This document shows, one piece after another, positions 16,746 through 26,065 of a stretch of 52,110 nucleotides of DNA. The stretch covers positions 1 through 52,110 of the forward strand of contig JANXPB010000066.1 in NCBI GenBank assembly GCA_025357545.1. The letters are read 5' to 3'. Below the pieces are notes generated by a model. It was not told the origin of the DNA. It ran no database searches and was given only the letters and a program-made list of their open reading frames with translations. Numbering within the stretch: position 1 is the first letter of the stretch; each line of letters starts with the position of its first letter. Position numbers and translations under genes: made by a program. Source of the stretch: Holophagaceae bacterium. Its GTDB lineage: Bacteria > Acidobacteriota > Holophagae > Holophagales > Holophagaceae.

Positions 16746-18017
16746 GTGCTTCGCGCACACCCGCTCGATGGCTTCCACCAGGGGCTCGATGGCTTCCTCC
16801 TTCAGGGAGCAGAAGGCCAGGCGGAGGTAGCGGGAGCCGTGGTTCACGACGCCGACACTCTCCTCGGCGATGAGCTGCTGGCGAACCTCTTCGGCGTCCA
16901 GCCCGGCCCGCAGTTCCAACAGGCAGAAGCAGCCGGCGTTGAAGGGATAGACCCGCCACTGTTCCGTGGGTTTCGAGACTGCGGCCTTGAGGATGCGGTA
17001 GCGGCGCTCCAGGATCGCCAGCATGCTTTCGAAACTCGCGTCGTGGCGCGGGTCCAGCAGCTCCTCTTCCATGAGGTATTGGCTGAGGCCCACGGGGCTA
17101 CCGATGCCACTGCGCACCAGGGACATGGACTTGTCCACCAGGATCGCCGCCGCCGCCTTCGAGGTGCCAAAGGTGAGGAAGCCCACCCGGCCTCCGAAAA
17201 AGCTCAGCTCCTTGGTGACGCCATCGCACTTCAGGGGAATTAGATTCGGGTGGCGGCCGAGGAGTTCGAAGAAGAGGCTCTTGCTCGTGGCCGAACCCTC
17301 GAAAACCAGACCGTGGTAGGCATCGTCACAGTACACGATGACTGGCCGGTCGGCGGCGGCCTCGGCCAGGACCTGGGCGATGACCTGCAGTTCCAGCGGC
17401 GTGGGTGAGTAACCGCTGGGGTTACTTGGGAAGTTGAGCAGGACATGGACCTTGCCCGGGACTCTGGCCAGGGCCCCCCGAAGCCCCTCCACGTTGAATC
17501 CAGAAAGATTGGCTGGATAGAAGGGGTACCGCTCGAAGCGGCCTTCCAAGCGGATGCCGAAGATCTGCTCGTAGTTGTCCCAATACAGGTCTGGCAGCAG
17601 CAAGGTATCACCGGGGCTGAAGAAGAGTTCCGCCGCCATGCTGAGGGCGTGGCTGATGCCGGCGGTCACTGCGGCCAGGCCCACCGATTCCATCCGGCCG
17701 TCCTCCTTGAGCAGTTTCTCGTGCCACAGCTGCCGGGCCTTGGGCCGTCCCTGGATGGGGCTGTAGAGGAAGGCGTCTTTGGCGCTCATCCCGTGGAGAA
17801 GTTCGCCCATTCGAGCCAGGGGCAGCGGGTTGCCGAAACCGTCCGTGATCTGGCCGATGGTGGCGTTGATGGCGCAGCTGGCCGCCTGGCTGGCCTGGTA
17901 GGGGATGCCCTTGGGAAAGAAGGCCCGGAGCGCCAAGGGTGAAAGGGCGCCGAAGACTTCAGGCGCCAGGGTCTGGAGCCGATGGTTGCGTTCAATGGCT
18001 TCGGAATGCAAGTCCAC
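16740..18017 (-). CDS. PLP-dependent aminotransferase, class I/II fold
   Basis: This 425-residue enzyme has the fold type I pattern: substrate-side N-terminal GQITDGFGNPLP, LLNFPSNPSGYSPT with the conserved Asn, YCDDAYHGL with the Asp that contacts the pyridine nitrogen, and the Schiff-base lysine K269 in DGVTKELSFFGGRVGF. An Arg near the C-terminus (SRYLRLAF) should hold the substrate carboxylate. The amino donor and acceptor cannot be assigned; it is not clearly AspC, TyrB or an ACC synthase. Translation starts at GTG 18017. The stop codon lies in palindromic element B. The gene is upstream of mutS on the same strand and divergent from clpB. Confidence 0.85.
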   Translation of the reverse strand: MDLHSEAIERNHRLQTLAPEVFGALSPLALRAFFPKGIPYQASQAASCAINATIGQITDGFGNPLPLARMGELLHGMSAKDAFLYSPIQGRPKARQLWHEKLLKEDGRMESVGLAAVTAGISHALSMAAELFFSPGDTLLLPDLYWDNYEQIFGIRLEGRFERYPFYPANLSGFNVEGLRGALARVPGKVHVLLNFPSNPSGYSPTPLELQVIAQVLAEAAADRPVIVYCDDAYHGLVFEGSATSKSLFFELLGRHPNLIPLKCDGVTKELSFFGGRVGFLTFGTSKAAAAILVDKSMSLVRSGIGSPVGLSQYLMEEELLDPRHDASFESMLAILERRYRILKAAVSKPTEQWRVYPFNAGCFCLLELRAGLDAEEVRQQLIAEESVGVVNHGSRYLRLAFCSLKEEAIEPLVEAIERVCAKHV

Positions 18018-18108
18018 GGGTACCCCAGGGAAGATTCAAAGCATAGCAAGGGCCTTGGTGGTGGGAGATTTAGCTTAGTATGGTGAGAATATATTTAGAA
18101 AATCTTAG

Positions 18109-18151
18109 TTGATTACAATCAAGTATGAGACTAGTCTATCAGACTCTGGAG
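18109..18151. promoter_or_regulatory. paired palindromes in the clpB leader
   Basis: Two palindromes precede clpB within an unusually AT-rich 100 bp: TTGATT-AC-AATCAA at 18109-18122 (perfect 6+2+6) and AGACTAGTCT near 18129 (perfect 10-mer) followed by CAGACTCT. Such dyads just before a chaperone gene suggest a repressor site, but neither is a CIRCE (TTAGCACTC) nor a recognisable HspR/HAIR element. A possible -10 (TAGTAT, 18076-18081) lies upstream. Confidence 0.4.
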
Positions 18152-18156
18152 GACCC

Positions 18157-20730
18157 ATGTCCCTCTTGGCCCTCACCCAAAAAGCCAACGATGCTCTCGT
18201 GGCGGCCCGCAACCGCGCGGTGGCGGACCAGCACCCTGAGTTGCTGCCGCAGCATCTCTTCGGGGCCCTGCTCGCCCCCGAGATGGGCCTGCGTCCCGTG
18301 TTGGAGCGGGCCGGACTGGCCCCGGAATCGTTGAGGGGCCTCCAGGCCGGGGTCGACGAGGTGCTGAACAAACTCCCCAAGGCCATCGGCGGCTCCGAGC
18401 CGCAGCCCGGCGCGGGCTTTCGGCATTTCCTGGAGGTTGCGAGCGATACGGGCCGGGGTTTGGGCGACCGCTTCCTGGCCACCGACGCCATGCTGCTGGC
18501 TTTCAGCAATGCCGCCACGGATGCCAAGAAGCTGCTGGAGCGCTTTGGGCTGGACCGCCAGAAGCTCGAGGCCGCCATCAAGGAGAGCCGCGCCGGCGCC
18601 CGCGTAGAGGACGACAAGGCCGAAGAGAAATTCGCGGCCCTGGAGAAATACGCCAAGGACTTCACGGCCCTGGCCGAGGCCGGAAAGCTCGACCCGGTCA
18701 TCGGCCGCGATGAAGAAATTCGCCGGGTGCTGCAGGTGCTATCGCGCCGGACGAAAAACAATCCCGTGCTCATCGGGGAACCGGGGGTCGGCAAGACCGC
18801 CATCGCCGAAGGCCTGGCCCAGCGCATCGTCAAGAATGACGTGCCCGAAAGCCTGAAGGGCATCCGCCTCATGGGCCTGGACATGGGTCTGCTGGTGGCG
18901 GGAACCCAGTACCGGGGCCAGTTCGAAGAGCGCTTGAAGGGCGTGCTCAAGGAGATCGAGGACAGCGACGGCCGCATCGTGCTGTTCATCGACGAGCTGC
19001 ACACGCTGGTCGGCGCGGGCTCCGCCGAGGGGTCCATGGATGCCGCGAACATGCTGAAACCGGCCCTGGCCCGGGGCGACCTGCGCTGCATCGGCGCCAC
19101 GACCTTGAACGAATTCCAGAAGCACATCGAGAAGGACCCGGCCCTGGAACGGCGCTTCCAGCCAGTCTTCGTGGAGGAGCCGAGCGTCGAGGACGCCATC
19201 TCGATCCTGCGGGGCCTCAAGGAGCGCTACGAACTGCACCATGGCGTCCGCATCAAGGACGCGGCCCTGGTGGAAGCCGTGCAGCTGTCCAGCCGCTACA
19301 TCGCGGACCGATTCCTTCCCGACAAGGCCGTGGACCTCATGGACGAGGCAGCCGCCAGCGTGCGCATGCAGATCGACTCCCGGCCCATCGAGATCGACGT
19401 GCGGGAGCGCCGCGAGATGCAGCTGCAGCTGGAGCGCCACGCCCTCACCAAGGAGAAGGACTCCGTGTCCAAGGCGCGGCTGAAGGAGCTGGACAGCGAA
19501 TTCGCGGAACTCAACGAGGAACTATCGAGGCTCCGCGCCCGGTGGGAGAACGACCGGAAGGCCATCGAGCTCACCCGTTCCCAGCAGAAAAAACTGGACG
19601 ATCTGCGCATCGAGCTGGAGCAGGCCAAGGCCCGGAGCGAGTACGAACGGGCATCGCGGCTGGAATACGGCGAGATTCCGGGCCTGGAAAAGCAGATCGA
19701 GGCGGGGTCCCACAATGAATCATCCATGCTGCGCCTGGAAGTGAGCGAGGAGGATGTGGCCTCGGTGGTGAGCAAGTGGACGGGCATCCCCGTTTCCCGC
19801 CTGATGGAGGGGGAGATCCAGAAGCTGTTGCACATGGAGGAGCGCTTGCGGTTCCGCGTGGTGGGCCAGGATGCGGCCCTGGTGGGGATCTCCGACGCCC
19901 TGCGGCGGAACCGAGCGGGCTTGGCGGACCCTAAGCGGCCAATCGGCTCCTTCTTGTTCTTGGGTCCCACCGGAGTGGGCAAGACCGAGGTGGCCCGGGC
20001 CCTGGCGGAGTTCCTGTTCGACGACGAAAACGCCATGGTGCGCATCGATATGAGCGAGTTCACCAGCGAGGCTGACACCACGCGGCTCATCGGCTCCGCC
20101 CCAGGGTACGTGGGCTATGAGGAGGGCGGCCGGTTGACCGAGGCCGTCCGGCGCCGGCCCTACGCGGTCATCCTCCTGGACGAGATGGAGAAGGCCCACC
20201 CGCGGGTCTTTGATCTGTTCCTGCAGGTGCTGGAGGACGGCCGCCTGACCGACGGCAAGGGCCGCACCGTTAATTTCCGCAACACCCTCCTGATCATGAC
20301 GAGCAACGTGGGCAGCGCGGCGATCTTCGCCGCCGGAGGCCACGCCGACCAGGCGCAGTCTGAAATCCAGGCGGCGCTGCGCGCGCATTTCAGGCCCGAA
20401 TTCCTGAACCGCATCGACGAGGTCGTCACCTTCAAGACCCTGGGCCGGGAGGACGTGAGGGCCGTCGCGAGGATCCAACTGCAGCGGGTGGAAGCCCAAC
20501 TCGCGGCTCAGCGGCTGGGCCTGGAAATCAGCGAGGAAGCGCTGGACTGGCTGGCCACGGAGGGCTTTGACGAACAGTTGGGAGCGCGCCCGCTCAAGCG
20601 GCTCATCCAGCACGCGGTGGTGAACCCGCTCTCCCGGCTGATCCTGGAGGCCAAATTGCCGCCGGGGTCCCTGGCCCGCGTGGCCCTGAAGGATGGGGGC
20701 CTGCACGTGGAGGCGTCGGCCGTGCAGTAA
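18157..20730 (+). CDS. clpB: ATP-dependent disaggregase ClpB
   Basis: The 857-residue protein is a two-ATPase Hsp100: an N-terminal Clp repeat domain (about 1-145), AAA1 with GEPGVGKT at 207-214, a long coiled-coil middle domain (about 400-520, rich in Glu/Arg heptads) and AAA2 with GPTGVGKT at 604-611 and the arginine-finger region GARPLKR. The middle domain and the absence of a ClpP-binding tripeptide identify ClpB rather than ClpA/C. It rescues aggregated proteins with DnaK. The ATG at 18157 follows a GGAGGA ribosome site; the frame extends upstream without a better start. It is probably heat- or stress-induced through the AT-rich palindromic leader. Confidence 0.96.
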   Translation: MSLLALTQKANDALVAARNRAVADQHPELLPQHLFGALLAPEMGLRPVLERAGLAPESLRGLQAGVDEVLNKLPKAIGGSEPQPGAGFRHFLEVASDTGRGLGDRFLATDAMLLAFSNAATDAKKLLERFGLDRQKLEAAIKESRAGARVEDDKAEEKFAALEKYAKDFTALAEAGKLDPVIGRDEEIRRVLQVLSRRTKNNPVLIGEPGVGKTAIAEGLAQRIVKNDVPESLKGIRLMGLDMGLLVAGTQYRGQFEERLKGVLKEIEDSDGRIVLFIDELHTLVGAGSAEGSMDAANMLKPALARGDLRCIGATTLNEFQKHIEKDPALERRFQPVFVEEPSVEDAISILRGLKERYELHHGVRIKDAALVEAVQLSSRYIADRFLPDKAVDLMDEAAASVRMQIDSRPIEIDVRERREMQLQLERHALTKEKDSVSKARLKELDSEFAELNEELSRLRARWENDRKAIELTRSQQKKLDDLRIELEQAKARSEYERASRLEYGEIPGLEKQIEAGSHNESSMLRLEVSEEDVASVVSKWTGIPVSRLMEGEIQKLLHMEERLRFRVVGQDAALVGISDALRRNRAGLADPKRPIGSFLFLGPTGVGKTEVARALAEFLFDDENAMVRIDMSEFTSEADTTRLIGSAPGYVGYEEGGRLTEAVRRRPYAVILLDEMEKAHPRVFDLFLQVLEDGRLTDGKGRTVNFRNTLLIMTSNVGSAAIFAAGGHADQAQSEIQAALRAHFRPEFLNRIDEVVTFKTLGREDVRAVARIQLQRVEAQLAAQRLGLEISEEALDWLATEGFDEQLGARPLKRLIQHAVVNPLSRLILEAKLPPGSLARVALKDGGLHVEASAVQ

Positions 20731-20788
20731 CGAGGCTTCCCAGCTATGGTGGAGGTCCACCCCCCAAGCTGACCTCCGCGCCTCTCCG

Positions 20789-21391
20789 ATGCACCTTCCG
20801 CCGCCTTCAATCATCCAGGCCCATCCTGGGGTTTCCACTTCCCTTCGCCCCGGTCCAAGGAGGCACCTGCCCTACGCGGAAGTCGCGCCTGGGGACCTGG
20901 TGTCCCTGGACGGGGGGATCCGGGTGCATCGGGTCCTCCAGGCGCCCTTGGCCGCGCTGCTGGCGGCGGCCCGCGAAGCTGGCGTCGCGCTGAAAGTCGG
21001 AGCGGGCTTCCGCTCCATGGAGGCCCAGCGCCTGATCTTTGAATCAGGGGCCAGGAAGAAGGGCCTTTCCCCAGCGTCCTATGCCTGGTGGACCGCCCCC
21101 CCGGGCTACAGCGAACACCACACCGGATTGGCGGTGGATTTCATCGACCCGGAGCGGCCGCAATCAAATTTCACGCCCGCCTTGTTCGTCCAGACCCCTG
21201 GCTACTCGTGGCTCCGGGACCATGCGCCAGCATTCGGTTTTGAGCTCTCCTTTCCCGAACACAGCGGACTCCGGGTGGCCTTCGAACCCTGGCATTGGCG
21301 CTATGTGGGGGATGCCGGGGCCCAAGGCATTTTTGCCATGGCAAGGGCGCACAGGGCCGCTCAAGATGGAGTTTCCGTCCGTCCTCGGTAA
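20789..21391 (+). CDS. VanY-type D-alanyl-D-alanine carboxypeptidase
   Basis: The 200-residue metallopeptidase carries the VanY/M15 signature: GFRSMEAQ, then SEHHTGLAVDF (S-x-H-x2-G-x-A-x-D with two zinc ligands) and EPWHWRY with the catalytic Glu and third ligand His. Such enzymes trim the terminal D-Ala of peptidoglycan stem peptides. No signal peptide is evident from the ATG at 20789, which is odd for a wall enzyme; either export uses an unseen signal, a different start is used, or it acts on cytoplasmic muropeptides. It sits 58 bp after clpB and 18 bp before the HD-GYP regulator, so it is likely transcribed with the regulator and the NagZ-like gene. Confidence 0.87.
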   Translation: MHLPPPSIIQAHPGVSTSLRPGPRRHLPYAEVAPGDLVSLDGGIRVHRVLQAPLAALLAAAREAGVALKVGAGFRSMEAQRLIFESGARKKGLSPASYAWWTAPPGYSEHHTGLAVDFIDPERPQSNFTPALFVQTPGYSWLRDHAPAFGFELSFPEHSGLRVAFEPWHWRYVGDAGAQGIFAMARAHRAAQDGVSVRPR

Positions 21392-21409
21392 ACCACTGAA
21401 GGAGAGCTG

Positions 21410-22834
21410 TTGAAGTCGCATAGCATCCTCATTGTCGACGACGAGCCAGGATTCCGGGAACTCCTGGTGGAGGCCGTCCGCATGGATGGCTTTCTGGCGG
21501 ACAGCGCCCCGGACGTGGACGAAGCCCTGGCCCTGGTGCAGGAGAAGCACTTCGCCGTGGTCATCACGGACCTGATGCTGCCCGGCGGGCAATCGGGCAT
21601 GGATCTCATCGGCGCCATCCGCAAACTGGACCGCCGCACCTTCTGCATCGTCATGACCGGCAACGCCACCACCGAGGTGGCCATCCAGGCCCTGAAGGAA
21701 GGCGCCTACGACTTCATCCAGAAGCCCTTCACCCTTGTGGAACTGATCTCGAGCCTCAAGCGCGCGCTCAACCACTACGCCACCCTCCGGGAGAATGAGA
21801 GCTACCAGGCCCAGCTGGAGGAAATGGTCGCCGAGCGCACCGGCGAGACCATGAAATTAAAGGAGAACATCGAGCAACTCTTCGACAGCTTCGTGGCGGC
21901 CTCCGTGACCGCCATCGAATCCCGCGACCCCAGCACTTCAGGTCATTCCGAGCGGGTGGCGGAGCTCACCGTCGCCCTGGCCGAGGCCGTGAACCGCACC
22001 GAGGGCGGGGTCTATGGCGCAGTCCATTTCTCGTCCGGCCAATTGCGCGAAGTCCGCTATGCCAGCCTGCTGCACGACGTGGGCAAGGTCGGCGTGCGGG
22101 AACACCTGCTGCTGAAGGCGAAAAAACTCCAACCCGAGAGGCTGGACCACGTGCTCCAGCGCCTCTACCAGCGCGACCTGGAACAGGTGCTCGACCTGTA
22201 CCAGCAGGCTTGGGCCACCGGCCATGACTTTGATCCCGGCCTGCTGTCCACCCTGATGAAAACCCGGCAGCGGGAATCGGATTCACTGGTGGACATGCTC
22301 CGTCGGTGCAACGAACCCTACCATCTGCCCCAGTCCACCCTGGATGAGCTGGAGGCCCTGGAAAACCTGGATTTCCAGCATTGGAGCGGTCGCCTGACCC
22401 CCCTTCTGGACCCGAACGACCTGGAGAGCCTGCGTGTGCGGATGGGCAGTCTCACCGTTCCGGAGCGGGAAGAGGTGCGGGCCCACGTGAGCCATTCCTA
22501 CCGCTTTCTCAGCCGCATTCCGTGGACCGGCGAGCTCGCGAACATCCCCCAGATCGCCTACGCCCACCACGAGCGGCTCAACGGGCAGGGCTATCCCCGG
22601 GGGATCCAGGCCGAAGAGATCCCGGTCCAGAGCAAGATCATGGCGATTTCCGATGTCTTCGACGCGCTGGTGGCCAAGGACCGGACCTACAAGCGCTCCG
22701 TGAGCTTGGAGGAGAGCCTGGACATCCTGACGGAGGAGACCCGGGCCGGGTTGCTGGACCGGAATCTGCTGGACATTTTCATCGAAGCCCGCGTTTATGA
22801 AGTGACAACCATGCAGCCCCGGGAGGCCCCATGA
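21410..22834 (+). CDS. response regulator with an expanded HD-GYP domain
   Basis: The 474-residue protein has a receiver domain (residues 5-125; DDE acidic pair, phospho-Asp in VITDLMLPGG, Lys in FIQKPF), a short coiled linker and an HD-GYP-type phosphohydrolase: SGHSERVAEL near 182, LLHDVGKVGV near 220, HHERLNGQGYP at 386-396 and SDVFDAL near 419. The metal-site histidines and the GYP tripeptide are all there, so c-di-GMP hydrolysis is plausible. The gap between LLHDVGK and HHE is about 165 residues, roughly 90 more than usual, filled by a helical insert (about 250-350). Start is TTG with a GGAGAG site. Its stop overlaps the next start as ATGA. Confidence 0.88.
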   Translation: MKSHSILIVDDEPGFRELLVEAVRMDGFLADSAPDVDEALALVQEKHFAVVITDLMLPGGQSGMDLIGAIRKLDRRTFCIVMTGNATTEVAIQALKEGAYDFIQKPFTLVELISSLKRALNHYATLRENESYQAQLEEMVAERTGETMKLKENIEQLFDSFVAASVTAIESRDPSTSGHSERVAELTVALAEAVNRTEGGVYGAVHFSSGQLREVRYASLLHDVGKVGVREHLLLKAKKLQPERLDHVLQRLYQRDLEQVLDLYQQAWATGHDFDPGLLSTLMKTRQRESDSLVDMLRRCNEPYHLPQSTLDELEALENLDFQHWSGRLTPLLDPNDLESLRVRMGSLTVPEREEVRAHVSHSYRFLSRIPWTGELANIPQIAYAHHERLNGQGYPRGIQAEEIPVQSKIMAISDVFDALVAKDRTYKRSVSLEESLDILTEETRAGLLDRNLLDIFIEARVYEVTTMQPREAP

Positions 22835-23730
22835 TTCCCGAGCCCATTCTTCTTGTGGACGATGAAGCCTTGGTGCGCAGCACCCTCCGCGAAGCCCTCG
22901 CCAACGATGGCTACGCCGTGGAGACCGCCGACAGCGGTGAAGCGGCCCTGGCCCTCATCGCGAAGAAGCACTACCCCTTGATCCTCACGGATCTTAACAT
23001 GCCCGGCCTGCCGGGCCTGGAGTTGCTGGCGGCGATTCGCGAAAAAGATCCGGCCGCCCTCTGCGTGGTGATCACCGGCTATCCCACCACCGACGTGGCC
23101 ATCGAAGCGCTTCGGAAAGGGGCCTACGATTTCATCCGGAAGCCCTTCAAGACCGTGGAGCTGGAAGCCGTGCTGGATCGGGCCTTGGATCATGCCCGGC
23201 TGATGAAAAAAGTGGAGAACTACCAGGCGGACCTGGAAAGCCGGGTCATGACCCGCACCTGGGAATTGCACGCCTTCCACGAAGAGGTGCTGCGCCTCAA
23301 CGCGCTGCTGCTCTCCGCCCAGAAGGAGATCGAGCTTGAGCCGCTGGTGAGGCCCTTCCTGGACCATCTGCGGACGCGCTTCAATCCTGATGGCTGGGCC
23401 TTCCTGGTGCCCGGGGCTGGCGCGGATCCCTGGCACTACCTGTCCTGGACCGGGGACAAGACCTGGCCCGAAGTGGAGGCCTGGGGCGACCTGGGCGCCC
23501 TCCATGAGGCCCAGGAATGCACAGTGGCCACGGGCTACAGCGAGGGCTTCATGATTCCCCTAAGGCATGGCGACACGCCTTTGGGGATGCTGGTGCTGGG
23601 CTTCGACGGCCGCTCCGCCTTCTACCCCTCGGACCGCAGCTTCCTGCTCTGGAAGCGACAGCTGGAATCGGCCCTGCTGGGCCTCCACCGCGCCCTGGCC
23701 CTGGGGCGGATGCTGGCGGGCAAGGCTTGA
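22831..23730 (+). CDS. response regulator with C-terminal GAF-like sensor region
   Basis: The 299-residue protein begins with a receiver domain (LLVDDEALVR; phospho-Asp in LILTDLNMPGLPG; Lys in FIRKPFK) and a coiled linker (about 125-165). The remaining 130 residues (about 170-295) have the strand/helix pattern of a GAF-like domain (WAFLVPGAG, FMIPLRHGDTPLGMLVLGF) but lack any effector residues I can name. No DNA-binding or enzymatic output domain is present. The start overlaps the HD-GYP stop (ATGA) and its own stop overlaps the next TTG start, so the three are translationally coupled. Confidence 0.85.
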   Translation: MIPEPILLVDDEALVRSTLREALANDGYAVETADSGEAALALIAKKHYPLILTDLNMPGLPGLELLAAIREKDPAALCVVITGYPTTDVAIEALRKGAYDFIRKPFKTVELEAVLDRALDHARLMKKVENYQADLESRVMTRTWELHAFHEEVLRLNALLLSAQKEIELEPLVRPFLDHLRTRFNPDGWAFLVPGAGADPWHYLSWTGDKTWPEVEAWGDLGALHEAQECTVATGYSEGFMIPLRHGDTPLGMLVLGFDGRSAFYPSDRSFLLWKRQLESALLGLHRALALGRMLAGKA

Positions 23731-24728
23731 ATCAGCTGCTCTGGATCGGCTTCCACGGCCTGGATGCAGAGTCGGTTCCGGCCGGGGTGGCGCCGGGGGG
23801 GATCATCCCCTTTGCCCGGAACCTCGACCCCGATCCGGCCCGGGGTCCCGCTCGGCTGAAGGCCTTGATCGATGGCTTGCAGGCCCGCTGGGGCCAGGAG
23901 CTCCCACTCGCCGTGGCGCTGGACCAGGAGGGCGGGGCCGTGTCGCGTCTGAAACCCTGGGTGGGCGAAACCCCGAGCTTCCGCGCCATCTGGGAACGGG
24001 GCGGCGCAGCAGCCTGTGGGGCGTGGGGCCGGCTCTGGGGCGAGGGCCTCCGAATGCTTGGTTTCAACGTGGATTTCGCGCCAGTGGCCGATTTATGGGA
24101 CGGGATTGCCGGCACCGGCCTGGGCGACCGCGCGGCCAGCCAGCGTCCAGGGGAGGTCGCCCAAGCGGCGGGGGCCTTCCTGCATGGCCTGGAGGGCTGG
24201 GGCGTCCGGGGCTGCCTGAAACATTTTCCGGGCTTGGGCGGCACTCGCGTGGACAGCCACGAAGCCCTGCCGGAACTGGCCGACGAGGCCCAGGTCCGCC
24301 GCAACCTCGAGCCCTTTGTGGCCCTCGCGAACGAGGATCGCCTGATCATGGTGGCCCACCTCCGGACGTTCCACACCGAGGGGTTGCCGGCCTCTCTGCA
24401 CCGGGGCTCGGTGGCGGAAAACGCCTTTGGCGTGCGGGGGCGCTTCCTGCCGGACGATCTGGAGATGGGCGGTTGCACCGACTGGTCCTGGAGCGACCGG
24501 GTGCGGCTCTGCCTCGAAGCGGGTCATGACTGGCTGCTGGTCTGCCAGACCGAGCAGGGCGTCCGCGCCTGTGCTGAAGCCTTAGCCACGCAGCCGGAAA
24601 CCCTGACCCGCGGAGCCGTCGTGAGGAGCCGGGCCTTGCGGGCCAATCTGCTGCGCCCAGTGCCTGGACCCTTGGCCCCCCGGGCCTGGGCGGATTGGGT
24701 GGACCAGGTCCGGAGCGCCGCCAGCTGA
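23727..24728 (+). CDS. GH3 beta-N-acetylglucosaminidase-like enzyme (NagZ type)
   Basis: The 333-residue product matches NagZ-type glycoside hydrolase family 3: ALDQEGGAVSRL near 72, GFNVDFAPVADL near 113, KHFPGLGG with the substrate-binding Lys165, the VDSH catalytic dyad loop shortly after, and the nucleophile region PDDLEMGG at 242-248. NagZ removes GlcNAc from anhydro-muropeptides during wall recycling. Standard NagZ has KHFPGHGDT; here the second His is Leu and Asp is Gly, a mild departure. There is no signal peptide, consistent with a cytoplasmic recycling enzyme. The TTG start overlaps the previous stop (TTGA). It converges with metK, stops only 4 bp apart. Confidence 0.85.
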   Translation: MNQLLWIGFHGLDAESVPAGVAPGGIIPFARNLDPDPARGPARLKALIDGLQARWGQELPLAVALDQEGGAVSRLKPWVGETPSFRAIWERGGAAACGAWGRLWGEGLRMLGFNVDFAPVADLWDGIAGTGLGDRAASQRPGEVAQAAGAFLHGLEGWGVRGCLKHFPGLGGTRVDSHEALPELADEAQVRRNLEPFVALANEDRLIMVAHLRTFHTEGLPASLHRGSVAENAFGVRGRFLPDDLEMGGCTDWSWSDRVRLCLEAGHDWLLVCQTEQGVRACAEALATQPETLTRGAVVRSRALRANLLRPVPGPLAPRAWADWVDQVRSAAS

Positions 24729-24732
24729 CCTA

Positions 24733-25875
24733 CTATCTAGCGGCGGCTTTCAGCGCCTCGACCTTGTCGGTCTGCTCCCAGGAAAATTCCGGACGGCCGA
24801 AATGGCCATAGGACGCGGTGGAGCGATAGATGGGTTTGCTCAGGTCCAGGGCCTCGATCATGGCTTTCGGCGTGCAGCTGTAGACCGAACGCACCGCTTT
24901 CACGATGGCTTCTTCACTGACATGCCCGGTGCCGAAAGTGTCCACGTGGATGCTCACGGGTTCCGCCACGCCGATAGCATAGGCCAGCTGGATCTCAGCC
25001 TTGTCAGCCAGACCCGCGGCCACGATGTTCTTGGCGATGTGGCGGCCCATGTAGGCAGCGCTGCGGTCCACCTTGCTGGGGTCCTTGCCGCTGAAGGCGC
25101 CGCCGCCGTGGTGGCCTGCTCCACCATAGGTGTCGACGATGATCTTGCGGCCCGTGAGCCCGCAATCACCCATGGGGCCGCCGATGACGAAGCGCCCCGT
25201 GGGGTTGATGAAGAACTTGGTCTGGGCGTCCAGGAACTGCTCCGGCAGCGCGAAGCGGATGACCAGCTTTTCGATTTCCGCGTGGATGGTGGCGTTGGTG
25301 ACGGCCTCGTCGTGCTGGGTGGAGATCACCACCGCATCGATGCGCCGCACCTGGTTGCCCTCGTACTCGACCGTGACTTGGCTTTTGCCGTCAGGCCGCA
25401 GCCAGGGCAGGCTGCCGTCCTTCCGGACTTCCGCAAGGCGCCGGGTCAGGCTATGGGCGTATTGGATGGCGGCGGGCATCAGCTCCGGCGTTTCCCGGGT
25501 GGCGTAGCCGAACATGAGGCCCTGGTCCCCGGCGCCGCCGGTGTCCACGCCCATGGCGATATCAGGGCTCTGCTGGTCGAGGGTGACCACCACGCCGCAG
25601 GTGCCCGCGTCAAAACCCTTGGTGCTGTGGTCGTAGCCGATGTCCCTGACGACCTCGCGCACCAACTTGGCCACTGGAATGTAAGCTTCGGTGGTCATCT
25701 CGCCGGCCACCACCACCAGGCCGGTGGTTACCAGGGTCTCGCAGGCCACGCGGCTCTTGGGATCCTCCTTGAGGGCCGCATCCAGCACCGCATCGGAGAT
25801 CTGGTCCGCGATCTTGTCGGGGTGGCCTTCGGTGACGCTCTCGGACGTGAAGAAATGCTTGCCTGCCGTGGCCAT
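24733..25875 (-). CDS. metK: S-adenosylmethionine synthetase
   Basis: The 380-residue enzyme makes SAM from methionine and ATP. Signatures are the N-terminal [18 protein letters not shown] (metal and ATP contacts), the [12 protein letters not shown] motif near 117, and [19 protein letters not shown] near 258, which holds the P-loop-like and K+ sites. ATG at 25875 with a GGGGAG site is chosen over a longer frame to 25935. I saw no SAM riboswitch in the 190 bp to the divergent gene. SAM demand in this neighbourhood includes the radical SAM protein, and MTA salvage is provided at 31889, though they are not linked in an operon. Confidence 0.97.
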   Translation of the reverse strand: MATAGKHFFTSESVTEGHPDKIADQISDAVLDAALKEDPKSRVACETLVTTGLVVVAGEMTTEAYIPVAKLVREVVRDIGYDHSTKGFDAGTCGVVVTLDQQSPDIAMGVDTGGAGDQGLMFGYATRETPELMPAAIQYAHSLTRRLAEVRKDGSLPWLRPDGKSQVTVEYEGNQVRRIDAVVISTQHDEAVTNATIHAEIEKLVIRFALPEQFLDAQTKFFINPTGRFVIGGPMGDCGLTGRKIIVDTYGGAGHHGGGAFSGKDPSKVDRSAAYMGRHIAKNIVAAGLADKAEIQLAYAIGVAEPVSIHVDTFGTGHVSEEAIVKAVRSVYSCTPKAMIEALDLSKPIYRSTASYGHFGRPEFSWEQTDKVEALKAAAR

Positions 25876-26065
25876 TCGAGGACTCCCCATCACCCGGGGC
25901 GGTCCGCGGCCTCCAGGAGCCCTCCAGCTTAGCATCGCCGCCCGGACCGCCGAACCGGGTTTCGCGGGCCCTGCGGTGTGGCTTGTCAGGCATGGAACAC
26001 AGGGCTATGGTTGTTCCACCTAGCCAGGACCCCAACCGCAAATTCCCCTTTTCCAGGAGTGCCCC

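Noticed and set aside
25876-26065. Possible SAM riboswitch before metK
   Set aside because: I looked for the SAM-I and SAM-II landmarks in the leader and found none; the GC-rich stems there are not specific.
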